A stretch of 64,000 bases of DNA, from NCBI RefSeq assembly GCF_030445035.2, contig NC_080695.1, positions 52,655,954 to 52,719,953 of the forward strand, in the 5' to 3' direction. Shown here in pieces: positions 20,827 to 33,625 of the stretch (positions are counted from its first letter, which is position 1; every line of letters starts with the position of its first letter). The DNA is from Dasypus novemcinctus. Lineage: Eukaryota; Chordata; Mammalia; Cingulata; Dasypodidae. Below the pieces are notes generated by a model. It searched no databases. It saw only the letters and a program-made list of their open reading frames with translations, and had not been told where the DNA came from. A program made the translations under genes and the position numbers.

Positions 20827-21454
20827 TGAAGCTGGCTAGTAAGATAGGGAATCAATAGATGGATCTGGAACCTGGCAAGAAGTCCACATGGACATCAATA
20901 ATCCCAAGATGGCTGCTGGAAGACCCTCTCCAAGATTCTGCTACTCAGAAGAAAATTCTTTCAGAAGTCAGGAGAAGCCCTGGATATTTGCCAAGGACTT
21001 TATCATTGGGCCCTCCTGGGACACTGATGAGAGGAATAAGCAATCAAAACATTATACAGCTAGAACTCCTCCCCTACCATTCGCAAAGGGGTGGGATAAT
21101 CAATAGTTCAAAAAGGCAGGCACCAGGGCCCAAGCTCGCTCTCTCACCTGCTTTCTCACCTGTGGACCCCTGTTCTGCCCTCTGTGCACCTCTCTGTGCA
21201 CCATTTTTCTTCTGTCAATTGGCCAAGTAAGTGGACCTGGAAATTCGTAACCTAAAATGGGGAATTGTAGTCTGTAAATCAGCCCTCTTTACCACTTTTC
21301 AGTCCCTTCCTTTCTACCTGGGACCCCTGATCTGTTATTTTCTCCCATTCCTTGTCACTCCTTACCTGAATAAATTACTGGCCTAACTCACCTGACGTGT
21401 TCTTGAAATTCATTTCTGCAGCATAGTCAAGAAGCTAATGAAAATCCGGTAACA
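20827..21454 (+). mobile_element. Solo LTR of an endogenous retrovirus
   Basis: 628 bp beginning TG and ending CA, flanked by a 4-bp direct repeat 'atag' (20823-20826; 21455-21458), and inserted into the repeat at 20553-21680. An AATAAA lies about 85 bases from its right end (cctgaataaattactgg), as in an R region. A 4-bp duplication is typical of gammaretrovirus-like insertions. There is no internal sequence, which implies LTR-LTR recombination. It is unrelated to the LTRs at 50941 and 57644. Confidence 0.65.
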
Positions 21455-21680
21455 ATAGGGTTGTCTCTTCCTGCATCTCAGCTCTTCAAACTTCTTGGGG
21501 GCTTCTGTTTTCCTGTAGTCCTTTCTTTCCCATGGCAGAATTAAACAGGGCACCTCCCTTTTCTTGTGTCTGCATCAAACCCAACAAGAGGGCGGAGACC
21601 CAAACTGGCTCATGCCTCACTGACGTGGTCCAAACAAAATGTCCCACAGGAGTGAGTTAGTTTAAAACATGATTTTTCTC
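21455..21680 (+). repeat. Interspersed repeat split by a solo LTR (right part)
   Basis: It continues the element at 20553-20826 (ggttgtctcttcctgcatctc...agtgagttagtttaaaacatg). The right boundary is approximate. Confidence 0.55.
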
Positions 21681-22985
21681 TTTTTTGGGGTTGCATGGTC
21701 TCAGTTGCAAGTATTCAACTCTGCCATTGTATGAAAGGAGTCAGAGAATGTATAAAAAGCCAATAAGCATAGCTATGTTCCAAAAAACTTTTATTTATGG
21801 ATAAAATTTGAATTGAATATAATTTCTAGGTGTCACAAAATATTCTTCTTTAGATTTTTTAAATCATTTACAAATATAAAGAGCCTTCTTAGCTCACACA
21901 CCATTCAAAATCAGGTTGGCCAGATTTTGTCTATGGGCTGTAATTTTCTCACCCCTAGTTTAAAGAAATATTCTTTTTGACACATATTTATTTTTTGGCC
22001 ATTAGGTAACTTCTACTTTATTATTAACCTAAAGTAAGGATAACAGACTTTGCTTAAGGCTTTATATAAATTGCAGAATTCTTAAAATTACTTATGTCAA
22101 AATTAAGTATACCCCCCAAAAAATAAATAAATAAATAAAGGAAAAAAGAAAACAAAAACATAAACAAATCTCTGCGAGAGGAACAAACTGGCCATGTTGC
22201 ATTTATTCTTTAGTATTACATATGTACAGCTCTCACACATACAAAAGGAAAGTCTCCTTGGTTTCACAATGGCATTTGGCTGCATTTCTAATAATAATAC
22301 AGCAAGTGCAAATTCATTTGGAAATGTACATTTATACAACTTATATTAAAGACTGCAGCCTTATGATCTGTGATGGCAAAAGCATGCTTTCACAAGACTA
22401 AACCATTTCTGTCTGGTTTAATATAAAATATACTCCATGCTTTAAAAATAGCTGTTTGGGGCAGAATATAACATATTTGTTAATAAATATAATCATTTAC
22501 CTTGTGAAAAATAATCTTCTAACTTTAAATCCTTGTTACTGAACAATTATATGAATATACATTATGGTAGCAAGAAACAAATTTGCATTGGGCTTTATTT
22601 TTATCAACATGGCTAAATTTTGAAAATTATTCATAAAGCAATGACAGGATTTTTATTAAAATATATTCTATTAATAATATAATAGTTTGTCAATATATTT
22701 TTTTAAAACATAAATGAAATCTTTCCTTTCCACTTTTTAATGTGGTATGTTTCTTCCAAGTCATACACATCAGAAATCACTTGGATATTTTTAAATCAAA
22801 CATGTATTTGTAGTTTCTAAAATGTTGAGCCACAGACCACTTTCTTGTGATACATATTTGTATAACAATGAAAATGAAAGAGAAAAATCAGTGCTATCCT
22901 ATCAAAGGAATGTTTCCTTTTCTAACATTCTTTCCAAATATACATATTCCAATTCTTACATCTCAACCAAAGTGGCAATGTAATA
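21681..22985. other. AT-rich non-coding stretch
   Basis: A/T-rich, with an (AAAT)n run near 22120-22138. No gene or RNA. Several fragments look like old repeat, but I cannot assign them. Confidence 0.4.
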
Positions 22986-22998
22986 AATATACTGTTTT

Positions 22999-23392
22999 GT
23001 TTCGTTTTTATTTCCCATCCTCCCCCCCGGTTGTCTGCCCTCTGTGTCCATTCACTGTGTGTTCTTCTGTGACCACTTCTATCCTTATCAGTGACACCTG
23101 GAATCTGTATTTCTTTTTGTTGCAACATCTTGTGTCAGCTCTCCGTGTGTGCAGCACCATTCTTGGGCAGGCTGCACTTTCTCTCATGCTGGGAGGCTCT
23201 CCTTATGGGGTGTACTCCTTGCATGTGGGGCTCCCCTACATGGGGGACACCCCTGCATGGCACAGCACTCCTTGTATGCATCAGTACTGTGCATGGGCCA
23301 TCTCCACATGGATCAAGGAGGCCTAGGGTTTGAACCGTGGACCTCCCATGTGGTAGGCAGATGCCCCATCCATTGGGCCAAGTCCACTTCCC
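22999..23392 (-). mobile_element. DAS SINE, full length, minus strand
   Basis: On the minus strand it starts gggaagtggacttggcccaa, with A box (TGGCCCAATGGATGGGGC), B box (GGTTCAAACCC-like), the internal DAS body ('gcaaggagtacacc', 'cagcatgagagaaagtgcag', 'gtgtccac') and a tail at the left. The flanking repeats aatatactgtttt (22986-22998) and aatacactgtttt (23393-23405) are the target-site duplication. Confidence 0.9.
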
Positions 23393-23405
23393 AATACACT
23401 GTTTT

Positions 23406-24299
23406 TCCCCCCTCACTGCTAAATGAATGTCCCCAGACTACCTGTTAGAAGCTCTTTTTTTGGGTATCTCCAGTGCTTTCTGTATTGTTTTTTGTTTGTT
23501 TTGTTTTCTCCCTTCTACATTTGGGACAGCACCTCTTGCCCTTTGGCTTATGATTATATCTCAGGCAAGAGAAACGGGACCTCTTGCACAGAGAGCATTT
23601 TGGTTCATTCAGGTCAATGGGAAGATCTGCAGGGGAAGTTTCCCTCTTGGCTTTGACCTTAGAGTGTGTCTTTTTCTTTTACTTTTCTGCTTTCTCCTCT
23701 TTTGGTGTTCCTGAGGTGATGTCACTGTGATCATAGTAATTATTATAGATGCATTCGCTCTGTTCTCTGTTTCTCTATCACCAGGATCTTTCTCTCTCTT
23801 TTTTTGAGAATGGTTTCAGTATTTCATTGCATCATATTTTGTTTTATTTTTATTTTTCTTAGCAATAAACCCATTCCCCCCTCCCTTATTATCTCTTATT
23901 ATTGATATCTCTTACTATTGGGTTTCTCAGCTTGAATGATGGTCTCATTCTTCAACTTCTCTTGGCTGGTTTTGCCACTGCTGCCAATGGCTGGTCTCTT
24001 CATGTGCCTCCTGACTGCCCACTGCCAGGGTCCACTCCTCATTCGGCTCACAACCGAATCTGTCATTGTCCAATTCCTGACTCCAAATCAGGGCTCCCAA
24101 AAATGAATGTAAAACTCTCCTCTTCTGCATTGTGTTCAAGGAGCATGTTGAATACAGTTGACTCTCCAATGTTTAGAAAATAGATAGAGAGATGAATAGA
24201 TAGATGGATAGATAGATAAAATGATACAGTAAGTGTGGCAAAATATTAAAATTGGTGGATCTGAGTATGGAAGTGGAAAAGTTGGAGTTTTACTCTGGG
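23406..24299. other. Non-coding stretch with (GATA)-type microsatellite
   Basis: A short imperfect tagatagata tract lies at 24181-24220. No supported gene. Confidence 0.45.
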
Positions 24300-25745
24300 T
24301 TTTGTTTTGTTTTTTATTAGAGAAGTTGTAGGATTACAGAAATATCATGGAAGAAACACAGAGTTCCCATATTCCCACCTCTCACACCACAGTTTTCCCT
24401 CTTAACACTGCATTAGTATGGTGCCTTTGTTACACTTGATGAAAGAATATTATTATAATTGTACTGTTAACTCTAGTCCATTGTTTACATTAACGTTCAC
24501 TATGTTGTATAGTTTTATGGTTTAAAATCTTTTTTACTTTGGTAAAATAGGGAGACAACCTAAAATTTCCCCCTTTAACCACCTTCAAATATACAAGTCA
24601 GTGTTGTCAATTATATTCACAATTTTGGGGTAACATCATCACCATCCATTACCAAAACTTTTCTATCACCACAAATAGAAAGTCTATACCAATGAAGAAT
24701 TAACTCCCCATTGTCATACTCCACCCATACCCTGGCCACCTGTATTCTAGTTTCTGATGTGTTTAATTTGCACATTCCAATTATGTCATATCAGTGAGAT
24801 CAAACAACATTTATCCTTTAATGTTTGGCTTATTTCACTCAAGATGATGCCTTCAAGGTTCATCCATGTTGTCGCATGGATCAGGACTTCATTCCTTTTC
24901 ATGCTGAATACTTTTCCATGGTATGTGTATCCCATTTTGTTTGCCCATTCATCTGTTGATGGATACACAGTTACATCTGTCTTTTGGCAAATGTGACTTG
25001 CCAAAAGACACCAGTATGCAAATATCTGTTCAAGTCCCTGCTTTCAATTCTTTTGAGTATATACCTAGAAACAGGATTGCTGAGCCATATAGTAATTCTA
25101 TACTTAACTTTCTGAGAAATCGCTGAACTTTTCCACAGTGGTTACATGATTTTACATTCCCACCAAAAATGAACTAAGGTTCCTATTTCTGCACATCCTG
25201 AGTTGCTTGTCTTTTTGTTGTTGAGTAGGATTTCTTAATATAGTCTGAATAGTAAACTCTTATCAGGTATGTAGTTTCCAAATATTTTTTCCCATGCTGT
25301 AGGTTTTCATTTTGCTTTCATGATGAAGTCCTTGAAAAAAAGAATTTAATTTTGATAATGTCCCATTTATCTATTTTTTCCTTTGTTGTTCATGCTTTTG
25401 GTATAAAATTTAAGAAACCAGTGCTGAACATAAGGACCTGAAGATGCTTCCCTACATTTTTGGTAGGAGTTTTATAGTTTTTATTCTTATATTTAGGTCT
25501 TGATCTATTTTGAGTTAATTTTAGTATGTGGTGGGAGTTAGGGGTTCACTTTCATTCTTTTCCATATGGCTATCCAGTTTTCCCAGCACCATTTGTTGAA
25601 GAAACAATTCTTTCCCAATTGAGTGGACTTGACACCCTTGTCAAAAACCAGTTGGTCATAGATGTCAGGGTTTATTTCTGAACTCTCAAAATGATTCCAT
25701 TCATCTCTACATCTGTCCTCGTGCCAGTACCATGCTGTCTTTTAA
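24300..25745 (-). mobile_element. Old L1, 3' UTR and ORF2 C-terminus, minus strand
   Basis: The 3' UTR portion (24300-24750, 'ttgtaggattacagaaatatcatgg...cccatattcccacc') is followed by the ORF2 C-terminal region. The minus-strand piece at 24786-25004 still reads STDEWANKMGYTYHGK...TTWMNLEGIILSEISQTLKDK, the ORF2p tail. Many stops make it non-functional. A DAS SINE (25763-26194) interrupts it at ORF2 sequence ('cagtaccatgctgt'), which reappears at 37253. Confidence 0.85.
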
Positions 25746-25762
25746 AAAATATATATATTTTT

Positions 25763-26194
25763 GGGAAGCGGACTTGGCCCAATGGATAGGGCATCTGCCT
25801 ACTACATGGGAGGTCCATGGTTCAAACCCCGGGTCTCCTTGACCTATGTGGAGCTGGCCCATGCACAGTGCTGATGCATGCAAGGAGTGCTGTGCCACAC
25901 AGGGTGTTCACTGCATAGGGGAGCCCATGCACAAGGAGTGCACCCCGTATTGAGAGCCTCCAGCGTGAAAGAAAGTGCAGCCTGCCCAAGAATGGTGCCA
26001 CACACATGGAGAGCTGACCCAACAAGATGATGCAACAACAAAAAAAGAAACACAGATTCCTGGTGCCACTGATAAGGATAGAAGTGGTCACAGAAGAACA
26101 CACAGCGAGTGGACACAGAGAGCAGACAACTTAGGGGTGGGGGGGAAGGGAAGCGGAGGGAGAGAAATAAATAAATAAATAAATCTTTAAAATA
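25763..26194 (+). mobile_element. DAS SINE, full length, plus strand
   Basis: It begins gggaagcggacttggcccaa and has A box, B box (ggttcaaaccc), the DAS body and tail (agagaaataaataaataaat, then aatctttaaaa). It is inserted into the old L1 ORF2. Confidence 0.9.
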
Positions 26195-26893
26195 TATTTT
26201 TAAAATTTATTTTTAAAAGATACTTAAATTACATAAAATGTTATGTTACAAAATATAAGGGATTCCCATGTGCCCCACTCCCCACACCTCCCATGTTTCC
26301 CCACATTAACATTCTTTCATTAGCGTGATACATTCATTGCAATTGATCAACACATTTTGGAGCATTGCCACACAGCATGGATTATGCTTGACATTGTACT
26401 TTACATTCTCTTCCACTCCATTCTGTAGGTTATAGTGGGATACATAATGGCCTATATCTGTCTTGGCAATGTCATTCATGACAATTCCAAGTCCTGAAAA
26501 TGCTCCCATATTACACCTCTTTTTCCCTCTGACTTCAGTGCCTCCAGTAGCCACTGTCTCCATGTCAATGATATAATTTCTTCCATTGCTAGACTCCCAA
26601 TAATTCAATAGTAGAATACCAGTAAGTCCACTCTAGTACATATTTTATTCTCCAATCCTGAGGATTCTGGAATGGTGATGTCCACTCCACCTCTAATTGA
26701 GAGGGGACTTCAATCCCCTATGGCTAAAATGGATGGGACTCTCTTGATTACAGTTGTAGACTCTCTTGGTTCCTTGGTGTGGTAGTTGTCCTCACTTTCT
26801 TGTTAGTTGTCTTGCATTGTTGGAAACTGAGGCATAGTGGTGTCACAAAGAGAGATGTGCTGTTTTCATGGCTATGCTTTTAACGTAGGAATG
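26195..26893 (-). mobile_element. Old L1 3' UTR, minus strand (left of copy 2)
   Basis: 'tacataaaatgttatgttacaaaatataagggattcccatgtgccccac' and the following 'gtgatacattcattgcaattgatcaacac' are L1 3' UTR text also found at 38100-38610. L1 copy 2 inserted into it at 26911; it resumes at 36525. Confidence 0.75.
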
Positions 26894-26910
26894 CAGTAAT
26901 TAAGCCTTTT
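26894..26910. repeat. Target-site duplication of L1 copy 2 (left)
   Basis: cagtaattaagcctttt; identical to 36508-36524. Confidence 0.95.
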
Positions 26911-26929
26911 TTTTTTTTAATTTTTTTAT

Positions 26930-29734
26930 TTTTTATTGACTTTGTAATAATATTACATTAAAAATATATATGTGAGGTCCCATTCAACCCCACCCCCCCA
27001 CCCCCCCCTCTCCCCCCCCCCCCCCAACAACACTCGTTCCCATCATCATGACACATCCATTGGATTTGGTAAGTACATCTTTGGGCACCTCTGCACCTCA
27101 TATACATTGGTTCACATCATGGCCCATACTCTCCTCTATTCCATCATGTAGGCCCTGTGAGGATTTACAATGTCCGGTGATTACCTCTGAAGCACCATCC
27201 AGGGCAGCTCCATGTCCTGAAGACGCCTCCACCTCTCATCTCTTCCTGCCTTTCCCCATACCCTTTGTCCATTATGTCCACTTTTCCCAATCCAATGCCA
27301 CCTCTTCTATGTGGACACTGGATTGGTTGTGTCCATTGCACCTTTATGTCAAGAGGAGGCTCAGATTCCACCTGGATGCTGGATGCAATCCTCCCATTTT
27401 CAGTTGTAATCACTCTAGGCTCCATGGTGTGGTGGTTGTCCTTCTTCACCTCCATCTTAGCTGAGTGTGGTAAGTCCAATAAATCAGATTGTAGGTGCTG
27501 GAGTCTGTTGAGGCTCAGGATCTGGCTATCACATTGTCAGTCCAGAGATTCAAATCCCCTAAATATATCTTAAACCCCAACATTAACTGCACCTCCAGCA
27601 CATTAGCATGAAAGTCTTATGAAGGGAGATCCCATCTGAGTCCAGATTCATCACACATAAACACCATTTCCAAAGAGGGGCCATCTGCCCTGGTAGTTAA
27701 CCCCATCGGCCATGACCATAACTCCCATGGGTCTCTTTAGCCCTCAAAGGAACCAATATCTGGGGGTTGTATCTGCTTTATCTGTCTCTCTGACTCTGCT
27801 CAGTTGTGCATGAGGGCAAACCTTCTGCCAGCCTCCAGACTCTTTTTTAGAAACTCGTAGCCATATAAACTCATTTCTCCTTTCCATTTCCCCCTTACTT
27901 TAGGTCAAACAGCATTTTAAAGTCATGATATTTTATGTAGACATGGATATTCTGCTGATCCGCATTGAACCTTCCGTATAAGGTCATTTTCCAGTTGCAT
28001 CATCAGTTGGTAGTTGATAGTGGTCCCTCATTGCCAGGGAGGCTCATCCCCGGGTGTCATGTCCCACGCTGGGGGGAAGGCATTGCATTTACATGCTGAG
28101 TTTGGCTTCGAGACTGGCCACATTTGAGTAACATGAAGGCTGACAGAAGGAAATTCCCAGGCACAAAGTTGCTCTAGGCCTTGTTATTATTTTGGGTTTA
28201 TCAGCTCACAAGCATAGTCATTAGTATCAGGGGCTCACTGTTGAACCCTCACTCCCTCCCGGTCCCCACCACTGTACCTGGGAGACTGTCGCTGCTCCCC
28301 TAGGGACCACGACAGAGCACCACTGGCCGGGAACCCAGTACCCCCCCTACTGTGGTTTTTAATTGTTGCCACTATGAGTATATCCAAACATTACCATGCA
28401 CCCTGGACATATGTTCTGTACAGCTCCCTGTCAGTCATATATCATCTGTCATTGGTATCCCATACCAGTATCCCTCCATTGCCATTGTTGAAACACTCTG
28501 TGATCCAGAACTCCCCGAAATTTGAAGCCCAATATAATGTCATGGTCCCTTACTAGGGAATGGCATATAGCGATGAGTTTAAAGGATAGATAAAGAACTT
28601 GGATAAAGTTAGATAAAGAACTTAGATAAAGAATGTTGACTTGAAAAAATTCCACATCCTATTTTTTCTTTTTTTTTTTTCCCCCCCCCCCTAATTATTC
28701 AGCTTTTCTTCACAGGAGTCCTAGACCACAGCAATGTATATATATATAATATACAGCACTCCCACACATCCACCAGAAAACCTTTTCCCTTCCACAGTGA
28801 TACTCTTACGCCCTATTCATATCATATTTACTTAAAGTGATGTACAGAGTCTGAGACATTAGCTTTCTAACAAGGTGACATCTGTATTTACATTATGGTG
28901 CATACTTTAGGATACACAGTTCTTTACATTTTTAGTTATCCTATGTTTTACATTATGGTTTACATTATCAGTCTGTCATCTCCTATATGTTATGGTGTAA
29001 TATTACATGTTTTATATCCATCCTTGTGTACTCTCAAGAAACTCCTCTCTTACCCCCCATTTACTTTGGTTCCACACATTTAACGTCCATTTTCCCTTCC
29101 ACCTTAGTGCCCTCAGTGATAGCCAACCTCCGTTTCCTGAGGAGCCACTTCCAGAGATAGATGGAATAGTGTTCAGGGCCTAACTTGCTCAACTGCCCCA
29201 ATGCCCTGGGAGCCACCCTTTCTCTCGAGGGATACAGTTCCCTCTATTGGATGGCATTAGTCCTCCCCAGGATGTGGGTCCACCCCCACTCTCACTACTT
29301 GGGTTTCTACCCCATGGTGTCACCCACTCTGGCAGAATGAGCATTTAGACATTCCCCAGGAGCCCGTCCTGCATCAGACCCTCCCCTCCGAGCATTCTAA
29401 ACAGGTAACCCTCTTTATTATATTTTGATATGATTTTCTCGGCATTTTACTCTCCACCAACACCTGACCCTCTCCTGGTTCGTATGCTACCCCTCCCTCC
29501 CCCCACTTTTGGGCAACGTTACCCACCCGTCCCTCCCCAGCCACCCTCAAACCCGCAAAGCCCCAAGCAAAGGCAACCCCTTGCCCCCCTTTTATCTCTT
29601 CTTTGTGTTCATACTTACCACCATCTCGTCTTAAATTCCACCCCTGCAGACATCGGCTCATATCCTTCCTCCACCCTCCGATTTCCTGCAAGCCTATCGT
29701 TCAGTCTCTTGCTATCTAGGGCAGCTTGTTTATT
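26930..29734 (-). other. L1 copy 2 3' UTR (extended)
   Basis: 2.8 kb. 26930-28640 aligns closely with 3473-5180 of copy 1. 28644-29518 is absent from copy 1 and contains a pyrimidine run (T then C, 28661-28691; G10A12-like on the L1 strand) and an AT-rich interior. 29519-29734 aligns again with copy 1 5195-5397. A C-run at 26990-27026 is a strong G-quadruplex candidate on the L1 strand. Confidence 0.8.
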
Positions 29735-32392
29735 TCATATCATTGAGGTCATGTAGTATTTGTCCTTCAATGTCTGGGTTGCTTCACTCAACATAAGGTT
29801 CTCAAGATTCATCCATGTTATCACATGTGTTTGTAGTGTGTTTGTTCTTACAGCCGAGTAGTATTCCATTGTGTGTATATACCACATTTTATTGATCCAC
29901 TCGTCTGTTGATGGGCATTTGGGTTGATTCCAACTTTTGGCAATAGTGAACAATGCTGCTATGAACATTGGTGTACATATATTGGTTTGTGTTCTTGTTT
30001 TCAGTTCTGCTGGGTATATTCCCAGCAGTGGTATTGCTGGGTCATATGGCAAATCTATGGCTAGTTTTTTGAGAAACCGCCATACTGTTCTCCAGAATGG
30101 TTGGATCCTTCTGCATTCCCACCAGCAGTGGATGAGTGTTCCCCTTCCTTCACATCCTCTCCAGCACTTGTATTCTTCTGTTTTTTTCATAGCTGCCAAT
30201 CTTATGGGTGTAAGATGGTATCTCATTGTGGTTTTGATTTGCATTTCCCTGATAGCTAGAGATTTGGAACATTTTTTCATGTGCTTTCTTGCCATTTGTA
30301 TTTCTTCTTCGGAGAAGTGTCTGTTTAAGTCTTTTTCCCATTTTTTAAATGGATTGTTTATCTTTTTATTTTCAAGATGTAGGAGTTCTTTATATATGCA
30401 AGTTATAAGTTTCTTATCACATATCTGATTGCCAAATATTTTCTCCCACTGTGTGGTCTCCCTTTTTACTTTCTTGACAAACTCCTTTGAGGTGCAGAAG
30501 GCTTTAATTTTGAGGAAGTCCCATTTATCTATTAGTTCTTTTGCTGCTCGTGCTTTTGGTGAGATATTCATAAATCCATTACCTATTACAAGGTCCTGTA
30601 GATGTTTCCCTACACTGCTTTCTAAGGTTTTTATGGTCTTGGCTTTTATATTTAGGTCTTTGATCCATCTTGAGTTGATCTTTGTATAAGGTGTGAGATG
30701 GTAATCCTCTTTCATTCTTCTACATATGGCTATCCAGTTCTCCAGACACCATTTGTTGAATAGGCCACTCTCTCCCAGTTGAGAGGGTTTGGTGGCTTTA
30801 TCGAATATTATGTGGTTGTATATGTGAGGTTCTATATCAGAGCTTTCAATTCGATTCCATTGGTCTATATGTCTCTCCTTATGCCAATACCATGCTGTTT
30901 TCACCACCGTAGCTTTATAGTATGTTTTGAAGTCAGGTAGTGTGATTCCTCCAATTTCGTTTTTCTTTTTCAGTATGTCTTTGGCTATTCGGGGACTCTT
31001 TCCTTTCCAAATAAATTTCATAGTTAGTTTTTCTAGTTCCTTAAAGAAGGCTGCATTGATTTTTATTGGGATTGCATTGAATGTGTAGATCAATTTTGGT
31101 AGGATAGACATCTTAATAATGTTCACTCTTCCTATCCATGAACAAGGAATAGTCTTCCATTTATTTAGGTCTTCTTTGATTTCCTTGAACAATCTTGTAT
31201 AGTTCTCAGTGTATAAGTTCTTTACCTCTTTAGTTAAATTTATTCCTAAGTATTTGATTTTTTTATTTACTATTGTGAATGGTATTTGTTTCTTGATTTC
31301 CTCCTGATCTTGCTCATTATTGGTGTACAGAAATGCTACTGATTTTTGCGCATTGATCTTATAACCTGCGACTTTACTAAACTCATTTATGAGTTCTAGA
31401 ATCTTCGTTGTAGATCTCTCAGGGTTTTCTATGTATAGGATCATGTCATCTGCAAATAATGAAATTTTGACTTCTTCCTTTCCAATTTGAATGCCTTTTA
31501 TTTCTGGTTCTTGCCTCAGTGCTCGAGCAAGTACTTCTAAGACAATGTTAAATAGGAGCGGCGACAGTGGGCATCCTTGTCTTGTTCCTGAGTTTAGAGG
31601 GAAGGAGTCTAGGATTTCTCCATTGTAAACAATATTGGCTTTAGGTTTTTCATATATACTCTTTATCATGTTCAAAAAATTTCCTTGTATTCCAATCATT
31701 TGGAGTGTTTTTATCAAGAAAGGGTGCTGTATTTTGTCAAATGCTTTTTCTGCATCAATAGATATAATCATGTGATTTTTTTCCTTCAATCTGTTTATAT
31801 GGTGTATTACGTTGATTGATTTTCTTATGTTGAACCATCCTTGCATACCTGGGATGAATCCCACTTGGTCGTGGTGTATAATTCGTTTAATGTGTTGTTG
31901 AATACGATTAGCAAGTATTTTGTTAAGTATTTTTGCGTCTAGGTTCATTAGAGAAATTGGTCTGTAATTTTCCTTTCTTGTGATGTCTTTGTTTGGCTTT
32001 GGTACTAGGGTAATGTTGGCATCATAGAAGGAGTTGGGTAATGTTCTTTCTGTTTCGATGGTTTGGAATAGTTTCAGCAGGATTGGTGTCAGTTCTTTCC
32101 GGAATGTTTTATAGAATTCACCTGTGAAGCCATCTGGCCCTGGGCTCTTCTTAGTTGGGAGATTTTTAATAACTGATTCTATCTCTCTGCTTGTGATTGG
32201 TTTGTTAAGATCATCAATTTCTTCTTTTGTCAATATGGGCTGTTTATGTGTTTCTAGGAATTTGTCCATTTCCTCTAGATTGTCATTTTTGTTGGAATAT
32301 AGTTTTTCAAAATATCCTCTTATGATAGTCTTTATTTCTGTGGGGTCAGTGGTGATATCGCCTTTCTCATTTCTTATTTTGTGTATTTGCAT
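29735..32392 (-). pseudogene. L1 ORF2, reverse transcriptase to C-terminus (copy 2)
   Basis: 885 open codons after the first in-frame Met, collinear with 5398-8055. It has [11 protein letters not shown] with the first catalytic Asp, [10 protein letters not shown], the FADD box ([10 protein letters not shown]) and the Cys/His cluster (CWRGC...HCWWEC). The frame is open further upstream through the T-K-K-K-R linker, to a lesion near 32445-32460 that separates it from the endonuclease half. Unlike copy 1, the A-run linker itself keeps frame here. Both halves are otherwise free of stops. Confidence 0.9.
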
Positions 32393-32421
32393 CTTCTCTC
32401 TTTTTTTCTTTGTTAGTGTTG

Positions 32422-33552
32422 CTAAAGGTTTGTCAATTTTGTTAATCTCAAAAAAACCCAGCTCTTGGTCTTGTTTATCTGTTCAAGTGCTTTCTTATTT
32501 TCTATTTCATTTAGTTCTGCTCTTATCTTTGTTATTTCCTTCGTTCTTCTTCCTGTTGGGTTAGTTTGTTGTTGTTTTTCTAATTCCTTCAAATGTGCAG
32601 TTAGTTCTTCAATTTTTGCTCTTTCTTCTTTTTTGATATATGAATTTATGGCTATAAACTTCCCTCTCAGTACTGCTTTTGCTGCATCCCATAAATTTTG
32701 GTATGTTGTGTTATCATTATCATTTGTTTCAAGGTAGTCATTGATTTCTTTTGAGATTTCCTCTTTGACCCACTGTTTTTCTAAGAGTGTGTTGTTTAAT
32801 TTCCAAATCGTGGTGTGAAATCTGGGCTTCTTTCCCTTGCAAATCTCCAGCTTGACTCCACTGTGGTCAGAGATAATGTTTTGTATGATTTCAATCTTTC
32901 TGAATTCGTTCAGCCTTTCTTTGTGGCCTAGCATATGATCTATCTTGGAGAATGATCCATGTGCGCTTGAGAAAAATGTATATCCTGCTGTGTTTGGGTG
33001 TAGCGATCTATATATGTCTATTAGATCGAGCTCCTCTAATATACTATTCAGATGTTTTGTGTCTTTGGTGATTCTCTTTTGAGATGTTCTGTCCAGAATT
33101 GATAGTGGTGTATTAAAATCCCCCACTATAATTGTAGATGTATCTATTCTTTCACTTAGTTTTTCCAGCGTTTGCCTGACGTATTTAGAGGCACCCTTGT
33201 TAGGGGCATAGATATTTATGATTGTTCGATCTTCTTGACAGATTTTCCCTTTGACTAAAATGTAGTATCCTTCTTTGTCTCTCACAATTGTTTCACATTT
33301 AAAGTCTATTTTGTCTGATATTAATATAGCTACTCCTGCCTTTTTTTGGTTATTGTTAGCTTGTATGATTGTTTTCCAGCCTTTCACTTTCAATCTCCAT
33401 GCGTCTCTGGGTCTAAGATGTGTCTCTTGTAGACAGCATATGGATGGGTCATATTTCCTTATCCAGTGTCCCAGTCTGAATCTTTTGATAGGTGAGTTTA
33501 ATCCATTGACATTCAGTGTTATTACTATCAAGGAATTATTTGTGTTAGCCAT
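32422..33552 (-). pseudogene. L1 ORF2, endonuclease half (copy 2)
   Basis: 376 codons with the endonuclease motifs [25 protein letters not shown] and SDHSGVKLE. The start used in copy 1 is ATA here, so the first Met is the internal one (14th residue of the copy 1 frame). The frame breaks at [15 protein letters not shown] because a T-run near 32448-32460 differs in net length by one base from copy 1. The lesion is therefore different from that of copy 1, only about 60 bases away. Confidence 0.9.
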
Positions 33553-33625
33553 ATTTTGATTGGATTTGTGTTTGTCATATTTTGTTTGTATATTTTTTTT
33601 GTCTTTTTTGTTGTTGTTGTTGGTC

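Noticed and set aside
22847-23448. Overlapping frames of 80-159 codons at 22.8-23.4 kb, and similar ones at 25.8-26.1, 42.2-42.7 and 59.8-60.1 kb
   Set aside because: All coincide with DAS SINEs; similar peptides recur because the SINE sequence is repeated.
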